From assembly GCA_013054445.1 (NCBI GenBank), contig JAAMPI010000234.1, positions 1-49,276 of the forward strand: DNA of 49,276 nt. Reading direction: 5' to 3'. Below are positions 30,832-43,108 of this stretch, piece by piece. The notes beneath the pieces were generated by a model, which was given only the letters and a program-made list of their open reading frames with translations, ran no database searches and had not been told where the DNA came from. How positions within the stretch are numbered: the first letter of the stretch is position 1; every line of letters starts with the position of its first letter. This stretch comes from Cudoniella acicularis. Its lineage: Eukaryota; Ascomycota; Leotiomycetes; Helotiales; Helotiaceae. The position numbers and the translations under genes are program-made.

Positions 30832-32268
30832 ATGTTATCCACTTTGGCAACCGCCTATGAAAACACCTGCCCACCCGCAGTTCTCCGGCTCAGAGGAGGC
30901 AACGCAGCACTAGAATCTATCCAAGATGGCACTCTGCTTATTAAACCCGTGATGGTTTCCCATAACTCAGTTTTTGGAGCTGAGGTTTTTGGTGTAGATT
31001 GGAGTCGTCCTGTTGCTCCTGAGATAGTTAAACAGGTTATTATTCTCCTTCTACCCTTCCTCTTTCTAAATATTGATATATTGGAACTTCGGAAGCTGAT
31101 AAGTAAAACGACACGTACAGCTTATAGCTCTCCAGGACAAATACGCGATTTTGATTTTTCGGAAAACGGGTCTGGATAACGAGCGGCATATTGCTTTCTC
31201 TCAGCAGTTAGGGGAGAAACTAGAGACGAATCCGTTTTATGCGGGAAGGGAAAATGATCGTGTGGGAGAACCATTTTTGTTTGATGTGAGCAAGTAAGTG
31301 TTCTTTTCGTATAAAAAAAAGGAATTTGCACAATTGAAAAATGCAGTGCTGATGATGAATTGGATGAAGTATAGAGATTGATGGTGAGTTGGTGAAGCCG
31401 GATAGTAGGAGGTGGCATCATAGCTTGGGGAATGCGTTGTGGCATACTGTGAGTTTTCTTCCTCGCATCTCAAGGTGAAATTTAATCTCATTGGAGTAAA
31501 ATAGGACTCATCTTATCATCAACAAAGAGCGAAATATTCCATTCTTCTCTCACATGGTAATCCAAGTGAAGGCGGGTCATGGACTCACTTTGCAGACACT
31601 CGACGAGCATATGCGGATCTTCCCCAAGAGAAAAAAGACGAGCTAGAAAATCTGGTAGTTGAACACGAGTAAGTCGGCTTTTTCGCTTTATCAAGTTATT
31701 GGAATGTGCACTTACACTCTACTATAGCCTCTGGCATTCCCGCAAGCTCGGCTCTTCCGTGGTCTACCAAAGCCCCACGCCAGCAGAACTAGCAGCGAAA
31801 CCTCCAGCATACCATCGTCTTGTGCAAATTGCTCCCGACGGAAGAAAGACCTTGTATCTAGCTGCTCATGCCAAAGGGATTCTTGGACGGTCGTTTGAGG
31901 AAAGTCAAAAGTTGATTTGGGAGCTGATTGATCATTGTACACAGCCGAAGGTAAATCTTTTCAGAGCCATGATGCGTAGCGAGTAATGTTGATTGCTTGA
32001 ATAGTATGTTTTTAGTATGGAATGGCTGGAGGGAGGAGATATGGTTTGGTGGGATAATAGGTGTGTTTTTCGGTTGTGAATGAAGGGGTAGATTTACTGA
32101 TTTGAAAACAGGCAATCGATGCATCGTGCGAATCCATATACTGTCGAGATGACGGCGAGAGATGTGCGGAGGTCGACCATTTGTGATGACAGTCCGTTAG
32201 CATTTGGTGTGACTGAAGAGGAGAAAGTAGCCGCTGGCTGGGTACCGTCCCCAAATTTTGCTGCATAA
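30832..32268 (+). CDS. TauD/TfdA-family 2-oxoglutarate Fe(II) dioxygenase
   Basis: About five or six exons. Key pieces are GAEVFGVDWSRPV, LQDKYAILIFRKTGLDNERH, SQQLGEKLETNPFYAGREND, KPDSRRWHHSLGNALWHTDS (WHTD holds the HxD iron ligands), LPQEKKDELENLVVEHD, SVVYQSPTPAEL, APDGRKTLYLAAHA, MEWLEGGDMVWWDN and QSMHRANPYTVEMTARDVRR (third His ligand, followed by the Arg that binds 2-oxoglutarate). It ends GWVPSPNFAA. Fungal members include enzymes resembling 2,4-D or taurine dioxygenases; the substrate is unknown. The first in-frame ATG was chosen. Exact splice sites of the short exon near 31250-31375 are uncertain. It is otherwise intact, and transcribed away from the DUF3830-like gene. Confidence 0.85.
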
Positions 32269-32596
32269 GATTCGGGTTTGTTGACATTAGTATTGAGCGT
32301 AAATGCTGACCACCAAATTTGATTCTCGTTGTTATTCTTTTTTTTTTTGGAGATCATATGTCCGCGGTGGTGGATCTGAAAGGAATAAGAGACGACAAAG
32401 CACTCATGCAAAACAGAAGAAGGTTCGAATCTATGACAACAGCGCCGGGGAAGAAATAAGGAACATGTAGACATAAGCTATTTTTTGATTGCTATAATCT
32501 TATTTATTAGCAACTAGCTCTCGGCTCAATATCAATAGTTCCAGCACTGGGCACGTGACGGAGGGCTGCAGATCTGCTTGCGACGATTCACTCTCA
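32269..32596. other. Intergenic 3'-to-3' gap
   Basis: Separates the converging dioxygenase and thioredoxin-like genes. It has a T10 run at about 32340-32349. No gene is seen. Confidence 0.5.
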
Positions 32597-33096
32597 TTAT
32601 AACTTGTCAGGACGTGGCAACTTGCCAACGAATACGTCAAGGATTTTCTGATCGTACACATCCCCCTCGACAAGTTTCTCCCATTTCTATTAATTATCAG
32701 CGATTCAAATCTATCCAGTAGCTCCAAATCCAAGAAACTCACCCCCTCTTCTGTAACCTTAATGAGTGTCGGCAAATTCGTCACAAGAAACGGCTCCAGC
32801 CTCCACGGATTATCCTGCTTTCTCCACCTATGTCTTTCATCAGTCCCTCAAAAATCGAGAAAATCCCAGGTTAGATAGGCGTACTCATCCCGTTGCCCCG
32901 CATACACAACCCTTACGATATCATCTGCCCCACCAAATTTCGCATTCACGAACGGCTCTGCACGCCGACAATCACCGCACCATGAGCGGCCGTCTGTGAG
33001 CGATGCGTACACCACGAGGAATGCCGGTTTTGATGGCGATGATTTTAGGGATGAGGCGATGGCTGATGGCGTTTCGGAGGTGACTTGGAGAGGCAT
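32597..33096 (-). CDS. TXNDC17-like thioredoxin-domain protein
   Basis: Three exons: 33096 to about 32888, a middle exon with WRKQDNPWRLEPFLVTNLPT then LIKVTEEG, and a last exon KWEKLVEGDVYDQKILDVFV...DKL. The catalytic motif is RSWCGDCRRAEP (WCGDC replaces WCGPC), as in the TXNDC17/DUF953 family of small cytosolic disulfide reductases. The start MPLQVTSETPSAIASSL and a total of about 125 residues match the family size. Donors are GTACGC and GTGAGT. The frame is intact. It lies tail-to-tail with the dioxygenase gene. Confidence 0.88.
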
Positions 33097-34595
33097 GGCG
33101 GGGTTTTTGGCGTGGTGCAGTTAGGGGTGAAAGGTTGTGTCGTTGGGATATTTGAGGGAGAGCGAAAAGGTAAGCTAAAGGGGGGTGGAAGCCTCAGAGG
33201 AGGATGGGTATTAAGTCGTAGGCAAATTTTGAAGATCGTGAGTTTGTGTCAGGATGTCGTGATGAGGATGAAGATGACGCGCTGGCTCGAGTAAAATACG
33301 GGAGCTTTATTTAAGCGAGCAACAGGGACTTATGACCCCTCATTCAGGGGTAAGCGATCGCCGAGAATACTTCCCGCTCCCCAAAATCATTTCCTTTACA
33401 AGATAGAGAGAAACAAATATTTATAAAATCAAATTCTTGAGATTCTATTTTCAAGACAAGGTCCAGCATTGGGTGTGTCCCCGTTTCTGAGATTTCTTTG
33501 ACTGTTGGACTGTCCGCAATTTGTTGTCGTGGGTAATTTAGCCTTCGGGTCGGAAACACTTCAAAATAATTAAATATCCACTAGGAGATTTTTCATTTAT
33601 CTTGCGTAATTGATTGGAGGAATTTATAAAGAATTGATACACCCAAACATTCTTCCTTATATCAGTATAAAGCTATTAAACTTTGGAAGTGTTCTTCGCA
33701 CTGCAGAACCACATGCTTCTTGGATCTACGGTGCCAAGGAGATTCGTGAGCGTTTTGCAACCCAAATAGACATGAAGAATGGCAATTAAGATTCTTAATG
33801 AATCCGAGACGGTTTCTATGACGAACTTCCTAAAAACACAGAGGTCAGGGATTTCGAAAAGTTCCTCACGCTATGTCAATTCATGTGTTCAGCGATCGGC
33901 CTTTCGGAAACCCGAAAAACAATTGAAAACAATTAAATATATACTTATTTAAATGAGAGTACAAGTTAAGAAAGTAAATAAAGGAGACAAGTAATTAAAT
34001 TATCCGTTTCTTCCTAAGATCCAAATCAATACAGTGGTTGTTAGCCGAAGTGTTATCGAAAGAGAAGGGTTTTTTTATATATATTATGTTGATGGCAACC
34101 AGTATCTGCTCCAATAACTGTGAGGTTGTAGAATGGCAGCGGGGCGGGGTGGGTAGACTTCCCCACATCCTGGACAAGGAGGCCCGCATTTCGGCTCTTT
34201 GACCCTAGCCTCAAAATGAGTTCAATTGAGAGAGTATATTGCGGGAACTACCCGTTTGTGGAGAACATCAGTGCTAAAGTCACTAGGGAAGGAAAAGACG
34301 GAAAGTTTAAATTGACTTCAATCAACGCGACGCGATCCCTTTTTTTTCTGGTGAGTGGAATCTAGCGAAGCGCTGAATGTATTTAGGACTCTTTTGCCTT
34401 AGTCTCCAATTCCATGCAAACCACTTGAGCACTTGTGAGTTACTAACAATGGCTTCTTAAAGCCCCTACATTTCAATATTCTTTTTTAAAATAATTTACA
34501 AATGCTTTTCGAAGCCTGCAGGGAGGGGTATAGGTGGACACTTTATGCCAGAAATCATGCATCAATCGTCTCGTGTTTAACCATAAGAAAAGCTC
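33097..34595. other. Long intergenic region, no gene recognised
   Basis: 1.5 kb without a convincing frame, RNA gene or transposon. A short stretch near 33676-33697 (aactttggaagtgttctt) recurs near 42678, possibly from a shared old repeat. Confidence 0.5.
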
Positions 34596-36286
34596 TCATA
34601 CATCAACCCAGCTCTTATGTATCCCTCTATGTGTTTCCCCGTATTCACTCGACCGTTCCCTTCCCGCAGGAATTTCCTCAATGCGAACATCGTATTCCAC
34701 CTGTTTATGAATTTGTCCTGACGAATCTGATGCGAGAGTGTCCAACTCCGTGCCACTTTTATCATCCAACCCAGTTACAATTCCTCGAGCACTGCCACTA
34801 TTAAAAATAAAAGTCAGCAAATATATATGCGAAAGAAGGCTTCAACTGCTCGGTAGCAACTTACTCGTCGTTATCGATGCCACTGCTATTCATTGCATAC
34901 CCGCTCTTGCGCGATGTCGATTTAACCCAGTTATTGGAGCCTCCAAGATTTCCAGTGCCTGATTTTTTGGCGCCACCGCCGTTACTGTGACCGTAACTCT
35001 GAACCTTGCTGCGGAAACCCAGCTTGAAAGATACTAGGCGAAGGAGGGGCTGTAAGGCAGGGAAAGAAGCACACCAAAGGCCGACGTGACCTTCCAGATC
35101 AGTCCAAGTGCCAATTGTAGACATATGAAACGTGCTGTAGATATTTGTTAGAATTGTAAATTTATAAATATTTCGAGAGTTGGATTCGCCCAGGGATCTG
35201 TAAAAGCAGACCCAAAGTGCAGCACTTACGGATCTTCTAAAAACAGCAATGTATTAAGTAAAACCATACGAACGATTCCCGTCGCGAGAACAAATATGCC
35301 TATAGAGAACACAAGCATAACTTGGATCTTCTTCGCAGAGTTCATCATCTTGCTGTTTATGACCCATAATGGCAATGCAAAGAGGGCCAAATCTGCAGCA
35401 ATTCCAATAGCCTGATGTGCAATTATGTTGTTCTGTTCTTGTTGTGATGAAACGCAATCGAGACCAGGGGTTGAAGGTGGGAGCCAAACGTCCCTACATT
35501 GCCATACGTCAGTATAATATTCTATTTTTTAAGGTGAATGTGAAGGAGAGCCTTACTTGATAGGATGGCATTCTGTCAAGCGATAGAAGAAGCATACCAC
35601 TGTCTGAATAATAACAACGAATCCAACTCCGTAAACAGCCTTGAGAAACACTGGAGAGCTCACTGCCAGGTAATTAGAAGCGAACAATCCAAATATTTAT
35701 TGGAAAGCCTACAGTCTTTGGCAAGCCGGGGTAGGAAGGCAACAATGGATAATCGAACGAACCCTGTGCCGACCAAGTATAGTAGCGTGTTATTGACAAG
35801 CGCCTGCGATTAATTATTAGTGAAAAGAGCTTGGTATTATATTATTTCAAGAATAAACTACTTGGAACTCACCGAGAACCAAAGAGGTATTAATTCTGCG
35901 GGAACATAGATAATGTGGGCACCGCTGCCATAACTAACAGCTTCAAGGTGTTAGTCAATTATTTTCCTTGTAACAGTGCGCCCTGCCAGATATTTAAAGA
36001 GCACTCACATCGAATGTCAAGTGAAGATTGTGTCACTACACAAGCCTGCATTCTATTAACCTTCGTTTCGGGCGCAGCAAAATCGAGGACTCCATACAGC
36101 TGCAATAAGAGCCAGCACATCATCGAGACCGAAGTTCTTCGACATGAACGTTCTCACATAAATTCTCAGACTAACGATCACGGTCGTGCATGTTACCAAC
36201 ACAATATTGAGCGTAAAAACCTTGTGGCCCGTATAGCCCGGAGAATCTCGAAATGGAATCGTTATGTCGCTAGTTGTTGACGCCAT
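34596..36286 (-). CDS. SAT4/rhodopsin-like fungal integral membrane protein
   Basis: A seven-helix membrane protein of the fungal rhodopsin-domain (SAT4) family, multi-exon. The start MASTTSDITIPFRDSPGYTG leads into helix 1 (FTLNIVLVTCTTVIVSLRIY), then VRTFMSKNFGLDDVLALIAA, which holds the family's KxFGxDD motif. Later exons carry YGSGAHIIYVPAELIPLWFS, LPRLAK, VYGVGFVVIIQTVVCFFY, the CHPIKDVWLPP loop, then IAADLALFALPLWVI, VFSIGIFVLATGIVRMVLL, TWTDLEGHVGLWCASFPALQ, a Ser/Gly-rich cytoplasmic tail and an end HRGIHKSWVDV. The start ATG was chosen at the beginning of conserved sequence. The frame around 35580-35620 carries one suspicious stop (WQ*APVF) that may be an intron boundary. Function is unknown; the family is widespread in plant-associated ascomycetes. 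Confidence 0.8.
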
Positions 36287-38981
36287 GGTGATAACGACCA
36301 CTGTCAGAAGCAAAAAGGTCTCGAGAACTTTGGCGGAGTGGTGGAGGCGCGAAGCAAAAAGCAATGAATAATATATCACCCCGTCGAGTACAACGTGAAC
36401 CTCATATTCTTGATCTAAAGCATTTAATTTGCATCTACCGTCAAACACGGGGTGGGAGTTCCGGGAGAGAACATTCTTCCCGGATGTGCTCGGCCCTCGG
36501 GCGTGTTTTGTTTTTCGGGAATCCCATCTAAAAGTAGAAATGTGCGACGAAAAAGATGCATGAGAATTTGATCGAAAATTCGAGACGATGAAGAAGAGAT
36601 CTGACCGCCGGAAGTGGCTGATTGATTTTTGAAGTCCCTAGCAGGGGAAAGCTCGCGTACTGTGCCTATGAGCCTACAGTATTCTAAACTCCTCCCTAAT
36701 ATTTTCCAGTCAGCTTTCATCTGTGAAAACTCTGGGAGAAGACGGCTCGTCCTGCGGTTTTTATTCTGCCACTCTCAAAGTATGTTATCTCGGGATTTAG
36801 AGGCCTTATTTGAACTTATTTGCCAGCCATACATAGATTCGGAAAGACAGCTTTGGTAAGGAAGCTGGGACGAAGGTCGCAGGGAGCGGTCCTGCAGCAT
36901 GGTAGTGGCATTCTTGGCCCAGGGGTTTGCCTCCTGAGGCCTACCTCTTTTACTTCCGCGCCTTCGATCAAGTGGTCCTGGCAAGTCCTCGGGCAGACAA
37001 GCTTCTTGGCACATTACCGCCTCTCTATGGCAGTTCTGCCGATCGTGCTGTGTACTGTATGTGAATAGTTTCTGGTACTTCGACAAATACTGTTAGTTGT
37101 GCGGTGGCGTCGAATTCGAGAGTCTTGAGGCGCAAAAGTATCTCACTCGCTCAGGAAGCGACGGCATCTGCAAGAAGAACCCGAGCATGAAAGTAGGCCC
37201 TTGTACGGCAGGGCGAAGCGATTTTCTGAAGGTGAAGAAAAATTCCGTATCCTTTTCTTTTCAATGCTTCCTGCCGCCACCTCCTTATCAGAATCCTCCA
37301 AATTTCAGATTTTAGAAAGGAGAAGCTGCGAAGGCTAAGTTTTAAAGTAATGAGCCACGGCCCAAGCTTTCCTCACCCAAAATCGAAAATTTCGCAGCAA
37401 AAACACTTGGACCATGGCTCATTAATTTAAAACTTAGCCTTCGTAGTCCTTGTCGACTTTGTTTTCTAGGAAGCACGGCTGAGCCGCTGAGGGCTCCATT
37501 CATGCCCTCAATAATGCATCGGACGATTGTCTAGAACACAGCGTCAGCCCGTCCCTTACCATGGGAGGGCACGGGTGGACCTGCTATCTTTTCTGCGCGG
37601 AGTGCGTGGAGAGGTAGGCCAATTAAAACGGGCAATAAACCTCTTTGATGTCTTCCCCGGACAGACCCATGGCCAATTCAAAATGCCAATACTGGGGTTA
37701 GGTGCGCCCCAGGCCAAAAGCGCCTTAAGTGGATACCGGTGGAATGTCACCCCTTATCATTGGCGATACTTCCGAACATCCCCGGAGGGTGTTCCCTTGT
37801 TCTGTTTTCGGAGTGAATTGTAGGGCGAAAGTTTGATGGGGCCCAAGAAATACATCCACTTTTACTTGGAGATATTTTAAGGAAAAAATTCACAATCAAG
37901 AATGGAACAAATTGATCATAAGAACAGCTACACAGTAGCTGTCTATACTAATCAAAATCAAACTTCCGGTTTTTATCTACTTTAATTTTATGTAAGACTC
38001 GTGAGAACGGTTTCGTAAAACAACTTTGTATTTCCAGCCAAGTAACGTCTACGCTAAGCATGAGTTTCAACTACAAGGTTCTGTCTGACATTCTCCCGTA
38101 AGATCCAATAAGAACTCGTAAAGAGCCAATGACCGCCGCCTTCTTGATAAAGTGGACGGCGGCTTAAAAAGGGGGTTATGTCGAATCCTAATACTGTCCT
38201 TGCATTATTGCTTGCCATGCAGAGGAAAGTCGTGACTTCGCCAACTCTGAAAGTTATTCCTGAGAACATATCGGAGTCAGATTTACAGCCGTTTTCAATA
38301 ATTGAAATGGGAAGCATTGAAAAGAGGAGGCGCCGTAGTGCAGAAAGAAATAGAAATGTCTCAGGTGACGCGGAACATTTATGTTTGAGAAAGCGCAATC
38401 TATTGGCTTTTTGGAGGGGGAACGTGGCAGAAGAGTCCGGAAATGATTTTGAGCCCTGCCCGATGATTCTAGACAAAGATTCGGAATCCTGTCAACAGAG
38501 TATGTCTTAAGCTTATTCTCCGCACGTTGTGGACGACCCATGTCACCCGTGGGGGAAGTGGACTGACTAAAAGTCCTGATTGGCCTATCGTTAGTCAACT
38601 AGCTGATGCGACAAGGGTTGAAAGGTTAATGCCAATGATTATCTGTAGGGGTTATACCAGAAAGAGAACTGTACCACTACTATCAACTTCCAAAAATTTT
38701 TGAGCTTCAGCGGTTTCCATTTTCTGCGAAGATATTCAACATCTTCAGTTTAACAATGATTTAATGACAATTCGAATAGTTTTGTGTCCTACTGGGCTAT
38801 TAAAAATCCAAAAGAACAAAGTGTTTCACGTGGAGTGACTGAATATTGATCCATGCAGTTATGAGAGGCTGACAGCCCCGCAATGTTGCATACAATATTG
38901 CCCCTCTGTAATAATAGGTTTTCAAGTAGCCGAGTTTGCTTAGTTTGGTGGCGGCTGGAATGAGCAATCTAAAGCAATCAT
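36287..38981. other. Long intergenic region with a foldback element and doubtful fragments
   Basis: 2.7 kb without a gene I can support. Open stretches at 36424-36720, 37527-37823 and 38178-38510 lack conserved motifs, introns or consistent codon pattern. The last could encode a small basic protein but has no supporting feature. The clear structure is the inverted repeat at 37329-37443. Confidence 0.45.
37329..37443. repeat. 115-bp foldback MITE-like element
   Basis: The 38-bp arms (37329-37366 and 37406-37443) are inverted copies starting CGAAGGCTAAGTTTTAAA, differing at a few transitions, with about 39 bp between. Size and structure fit a small MITE. No clear target duplication is seen. 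Confidence 0.85.
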
Positions 38982-39148
38982 TTGATCCATGTGCGCCATG
39001 TGGCAGGTATATATGTTCCTCCTGTGCGCATGCAAGTTGTTCTGCACTCCTGTCAGCCACCAGAATCTCCCCCCAAGAGTCTGCACCCGCCACGCTTTGG
39101 GCGAAATAAGTTCACGTTACCAAAGCAGGAATCTTTCAAACCGTCAAA

Positions 39149-40676
39149 ATGCTTTTTCCTCGGGTGTTATCCTCGACAATTCTTTTGCTGGCCAGTGTCA
39201 CTGCTTGCGTCGCAGCCCCTGTTGATGCGTCCATTGAAGCACCCCGCGCCGCAACATGTACCAGCAAAAACATGCTGGTCAGAAAAGAATGGTTTGTGCT
39301 TAGTCCTCCCTTTCTCTGGGCGGACCTTTTTCTGCTTCAATTGCAAAAGACTAACTCAACAACTCTGTAGGAGAACACTTTCAAATTCGGATAAACTTAG
39401 CTACATCAGCGCTGTCAAGTGTTTGATGAGCAAGCCTCCTCAAACAAGTGCTTATTTTGCCGGGGTACAAACTCGCTATGACGATTTTGTTGCATTACAC
39501 ATTAATTCTACTAATTATGTTCATTTCAACGTATGTTTTGACCTCTTCAAATAATAACAAATAAGCTGCTGACACATTAACATAGGCCCCATTTCTTGCG
39601 TGAGTTATCAACAATCTACCGTTCTTGGTTATTAAGAAGTTTCAACTAATTTTTTAAGATGGCATCGCTGGCTATTGCACCTTTGGGAACAGGAGCTGCG
39701 GACCACCTGTGGCTACACTGGTACTCAGCCGTAAGTTCCCTCTATGTCCTAGAGGCTGGTCTTGAAGTAGATTTGAAGCTAAATTTGCTTTCAGTTGGTG
39801 GGACTTCTCGCTGGACAACACCATAGCAGACTTTGCCAACTCCCCTCTGTTCGATGATACGTATGGTCTTGGAGGTAAGAAATTCTTCCTCGACGTGTTA
39901 AAATAGTCTCAAAAGCTTACACTGACCCGAATTGAAGGCAATGGTGCTTATATTGCAGACGTGAGCAACGCGACTGAGTTTCCCGACCCAATCCCAGTTC
40001 CAATCCCTGGCAGAACAGGAGGTGGTATGTCATAATCTTTTCAATACCATCAGTTCGTTTCAATTGATAATTTTTAGGATGTCTTGAGACTGGTCCGTTC
40101 GCCGGGTTACAAGCACACATGGGAATTGGTATGTTTCCTCTAAACTACACAATCGTTATTTTGTTTTAACCCATTCAAGGTCTTGACCTCAACTATAATC
40201 CTCACTGCATACGTCGAGACTTCAGCCCTACCTTGATATCTGAGGCACTCAGCGATAACTACATTCAAGCCGCTATGGACTCTCCGACGTTCTTCGATCT
40301 GAATATTGCGGTCCAGGGAGTCAGCCTTCAGGTTTCGGGCATGAGACTTCATGCCGGACTACATATTGGCATTGGTGGTCAAATTGGCGAAGAAGCTAAT
40401 ATGTATTCCTCGCCTGGTGATCCACTTTTCTGGTTTATCCACGCAGCCTTGGACAAACTTTGGAATGATTGGCAACAGGAGTGCTGGGAAACGCGCCAAA
40501 CCGACTATTCCGGCCCTGACACTATTTGGGCATACCCATTCGACTTCTTCGGCGCAATTCCGTACACCAACGTTACTCTTGGCTACGAGTTAGAATTCGA
40601 ACATTTTAGCAGCGATGTCAAGATCGGAGATGTTATGAATATTGCCGCAAGCAATCTCTGCTATAAATACGAGTAA
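39149..40676 (+). CDS. Secreted tyrosinase (type-3 copper oxidase)
   Basis: Oxidises phenols with a binuclear copper centre. Residues 1-23 form a signal peptide (MLFPRVLSSTILLLASVTAC). The CuA site is built over three exons: FVALHINSTNYVHFN, then APFLAWHRWLLHLWEQEL and CGYTGTQPWWDFSLD. CuB appears as MRLHAGLHIGIGGQIGEEAN and SPGDPLFWFIHAALDKLW. Introns have ordinary donors (GTTTGT, GTATGT, GTGAGT, GTAAGT) and lengths near 50-75 nt. The frame is intact to TAA after CYKYE. At about 370 residues it is the short secreted class without the C-terminal latent domain. Likely roles are melanin or host-phenol oxidation. It has no obvious pathway neighbours. Confidence 0.9.
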
Positions 40677-43108
40677 GAAGGCATTCGATCGGACCTCATG
40701 GGTTGATTTTCCGCTAGTGTTTCCAAAAAAAAAAAAGTTATGATTGGTGGTCAATCTCTAATTGCGAACAGCTAAAAGTTCACTCTCGTTGTATATATCA
40801 GTTATCCTCACATGTACATAGACAATTATTTGAACATAATGCTGTTTGTTCACGAATTCTTCTATGCAAGCTCCTTCTGAAACATACTACTCGTCTGTAA
40901 AGTCATCGCACCGTTATTATTGTTTCAGCTGTAAGCCTTTTTCCAAATGGGGTTTCACTGTAAGATCTTACGTCTGTAACTTTGTAGATGCAAAAATTCA
41001 TAAGATCAATTGAAAAGAATCCTCATTATAGTCAAAATTATTTTGTTCCTTGAGTGTTTTTAGGTTGAGTCCGATCCTCGACTGTTACTCGTTAAGTGCT
41101 GTGCACACCGCAAATTCACACTGAACACTTGAATAGTATTAAACAGCCAGTAAGTGAAAAGTGCTAAGAGTTGGATATTTGATATAAGATAATAAGCCAG
41201 ATTCGGTTGAATTGTCCTCCCTTCTAATTATGTCTCACAGTAGAAATATTGGAGTATTTTGTGCGAACTGGGCAACTGAGCGCCTAACGAGTAAAGGTTC
41301 AAGGGATATTTTGGCGGTGCGGGGTGGCGGTCAATCACTAATTTACAGGGTATCGCCTGCTAATAATCAGTGCTCATATGCTAAGCGGCAGGGGCTTGCT
41401 CCATGCTCTGCACACGCAGGGGACAAAAAGAACTTTTTTTATAGTGCCATATAAAAAAATAAGAGTTTTGCTGGTAATTTATTACCTGCATTATGGTTAA
41501 TTGACTCTAACTGATCCTTTTCTCTTGAATTCACGTAGGAATTAATGCGCACGAGAATGAAGGGTTTGCGCTGTTCTTCGCTCAATTATAGGGGTTTAAA
41601 CGCTTTAGCGAAGCCCCCCTTTTTTTTCTCCTTTGTCGGTCTTCTTACATTCCTCAATCGCGATAACGAAGGGGCCCTAAGAATTTCTAAAATTACTAAT
41701 GTGTTAATTGCTACGCTACGTTGGGGCCCAAGCCCACTGATGAAATGTATCCGAATTGTGGTCTACGTTGGTTCGCCCGGAACGCGATAATCACCGTGAT
41801 CGTGTTTGATGTTGTGGGTATGGCCATCAACGCAGTGCAGGAGTTCTTATCAGTCGGGATACATTAATACTTCACAAATACCCTTCTTCTCAGACCCCAC
41901 CATTATAACTCTTGATTCACCTTTTTTTAATTCAAAAATTCAATTGAATCGGAGTGATGCAAGTTAAATATACGCCTCTCATCGAATATAGTCTCTCTGT
42001 GGGGGACTCCTACACACCATCGCCACCAACAAGACCTAATCCAGACGCAGGTTCGCAACTACGAGTCTGTGAACTCGCAGTCTGCACGGCTATGAGTGGC
42101 GATATCTTGGGGTGGTCATTACACTTAGATGTCTCAGGCAATCGCGAAGTGAGGTCTCACTTGTTGTTTGGGAGCTGGAGCTGTCTTGGAAGTTATGGCA
42201 CGTGAACTTTTCTTCCGGCACTGTGTCCATCCATTCACTGAATGCCTTTCCCTTACTGTAAGAAGGTGACAACTCCACTTGAAGCACGATTCTTTACGGA
42301 GAAACCAATTATATTTCGGAGAATTCTATGCGACAAAGCACCATCGAGATTCACTAGGCCAATTAGCAGCAAGTGAACTGCTTTACATGCGGGAGCGGGG
42401 TGAACCTAAGTGATCAGCTGTAAACACTCTTGCATCGCTATTTACATTAAATTACGTTATAATATCAATCTGGAGAGATACTCCCGGTAAGACCTCACTG
42501 ATCTCACGACTGTTGAACCATTAGATAGTCTTTGATTCACAAATTTCATAGAATACTTCAAACCACCAATTGACCACAAAGTCAGAAAACAGTTGAAGGC
42601 TAAGTATAAAGAGGGGGTGTCATTGACACACTTTTGATTGACTTTGTCTATTTTTAACCAAGGGAAAAAGTTTATTTTAACTTTGGAAGTGTTCTTGGCG
42701 ACTTTGCCAAGCCAGAGACAGTTCGACCGCACGAACTGCTCTCGGTTTTTTGCTTCCGATCCGAGAGATAGCTACTTAAAACCTTCCAAGTACTAGTATT
42801 CTCAGTACCAATTGGCGTCGCCAGCCATCGCAACCTGAAACTAGACTTCGGAAAATCGCAAGCGACTATCCAAGCTACCCAAACGACGAGTTTCTGTCAA
42901 TGTATGTACGTGCATACTCAGCTGTCAACGCACGGAATATCTTTTTGCGGGGCAGTTCAGGATTAGGAGCCAGAGGGGTTTGAACTAATATATTCCTGTG
43001 AGGCATTTTTATTAAAATTCATTGCTCTTCTTTCCCCCATGCATTTTACCCCCAGGTTTCTTTTCTCCTAGCAGCGAATTCGTCTCTTTTGTTTTTCAAG
43101 GTCTCCAG
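40677..43108. other. Long intergenic region, no gene recognised
   Basis: 2.4 kb with no conserved frame. It holds poly-A/T runs (40726-40736, 41623-41631) and a hairpin-capable stretch near 41590 (cgctttagcg). Possibly relic sequence around 41550-41800. Confidence 0.45.

Noticed and set aside
38178..38510. 110-residue plus-strand frame as a real gene
   Set aside because: It has an ATG and a basic stretch but no domain, intron or neighbour support, and an overlapping antisense frame is equally long.
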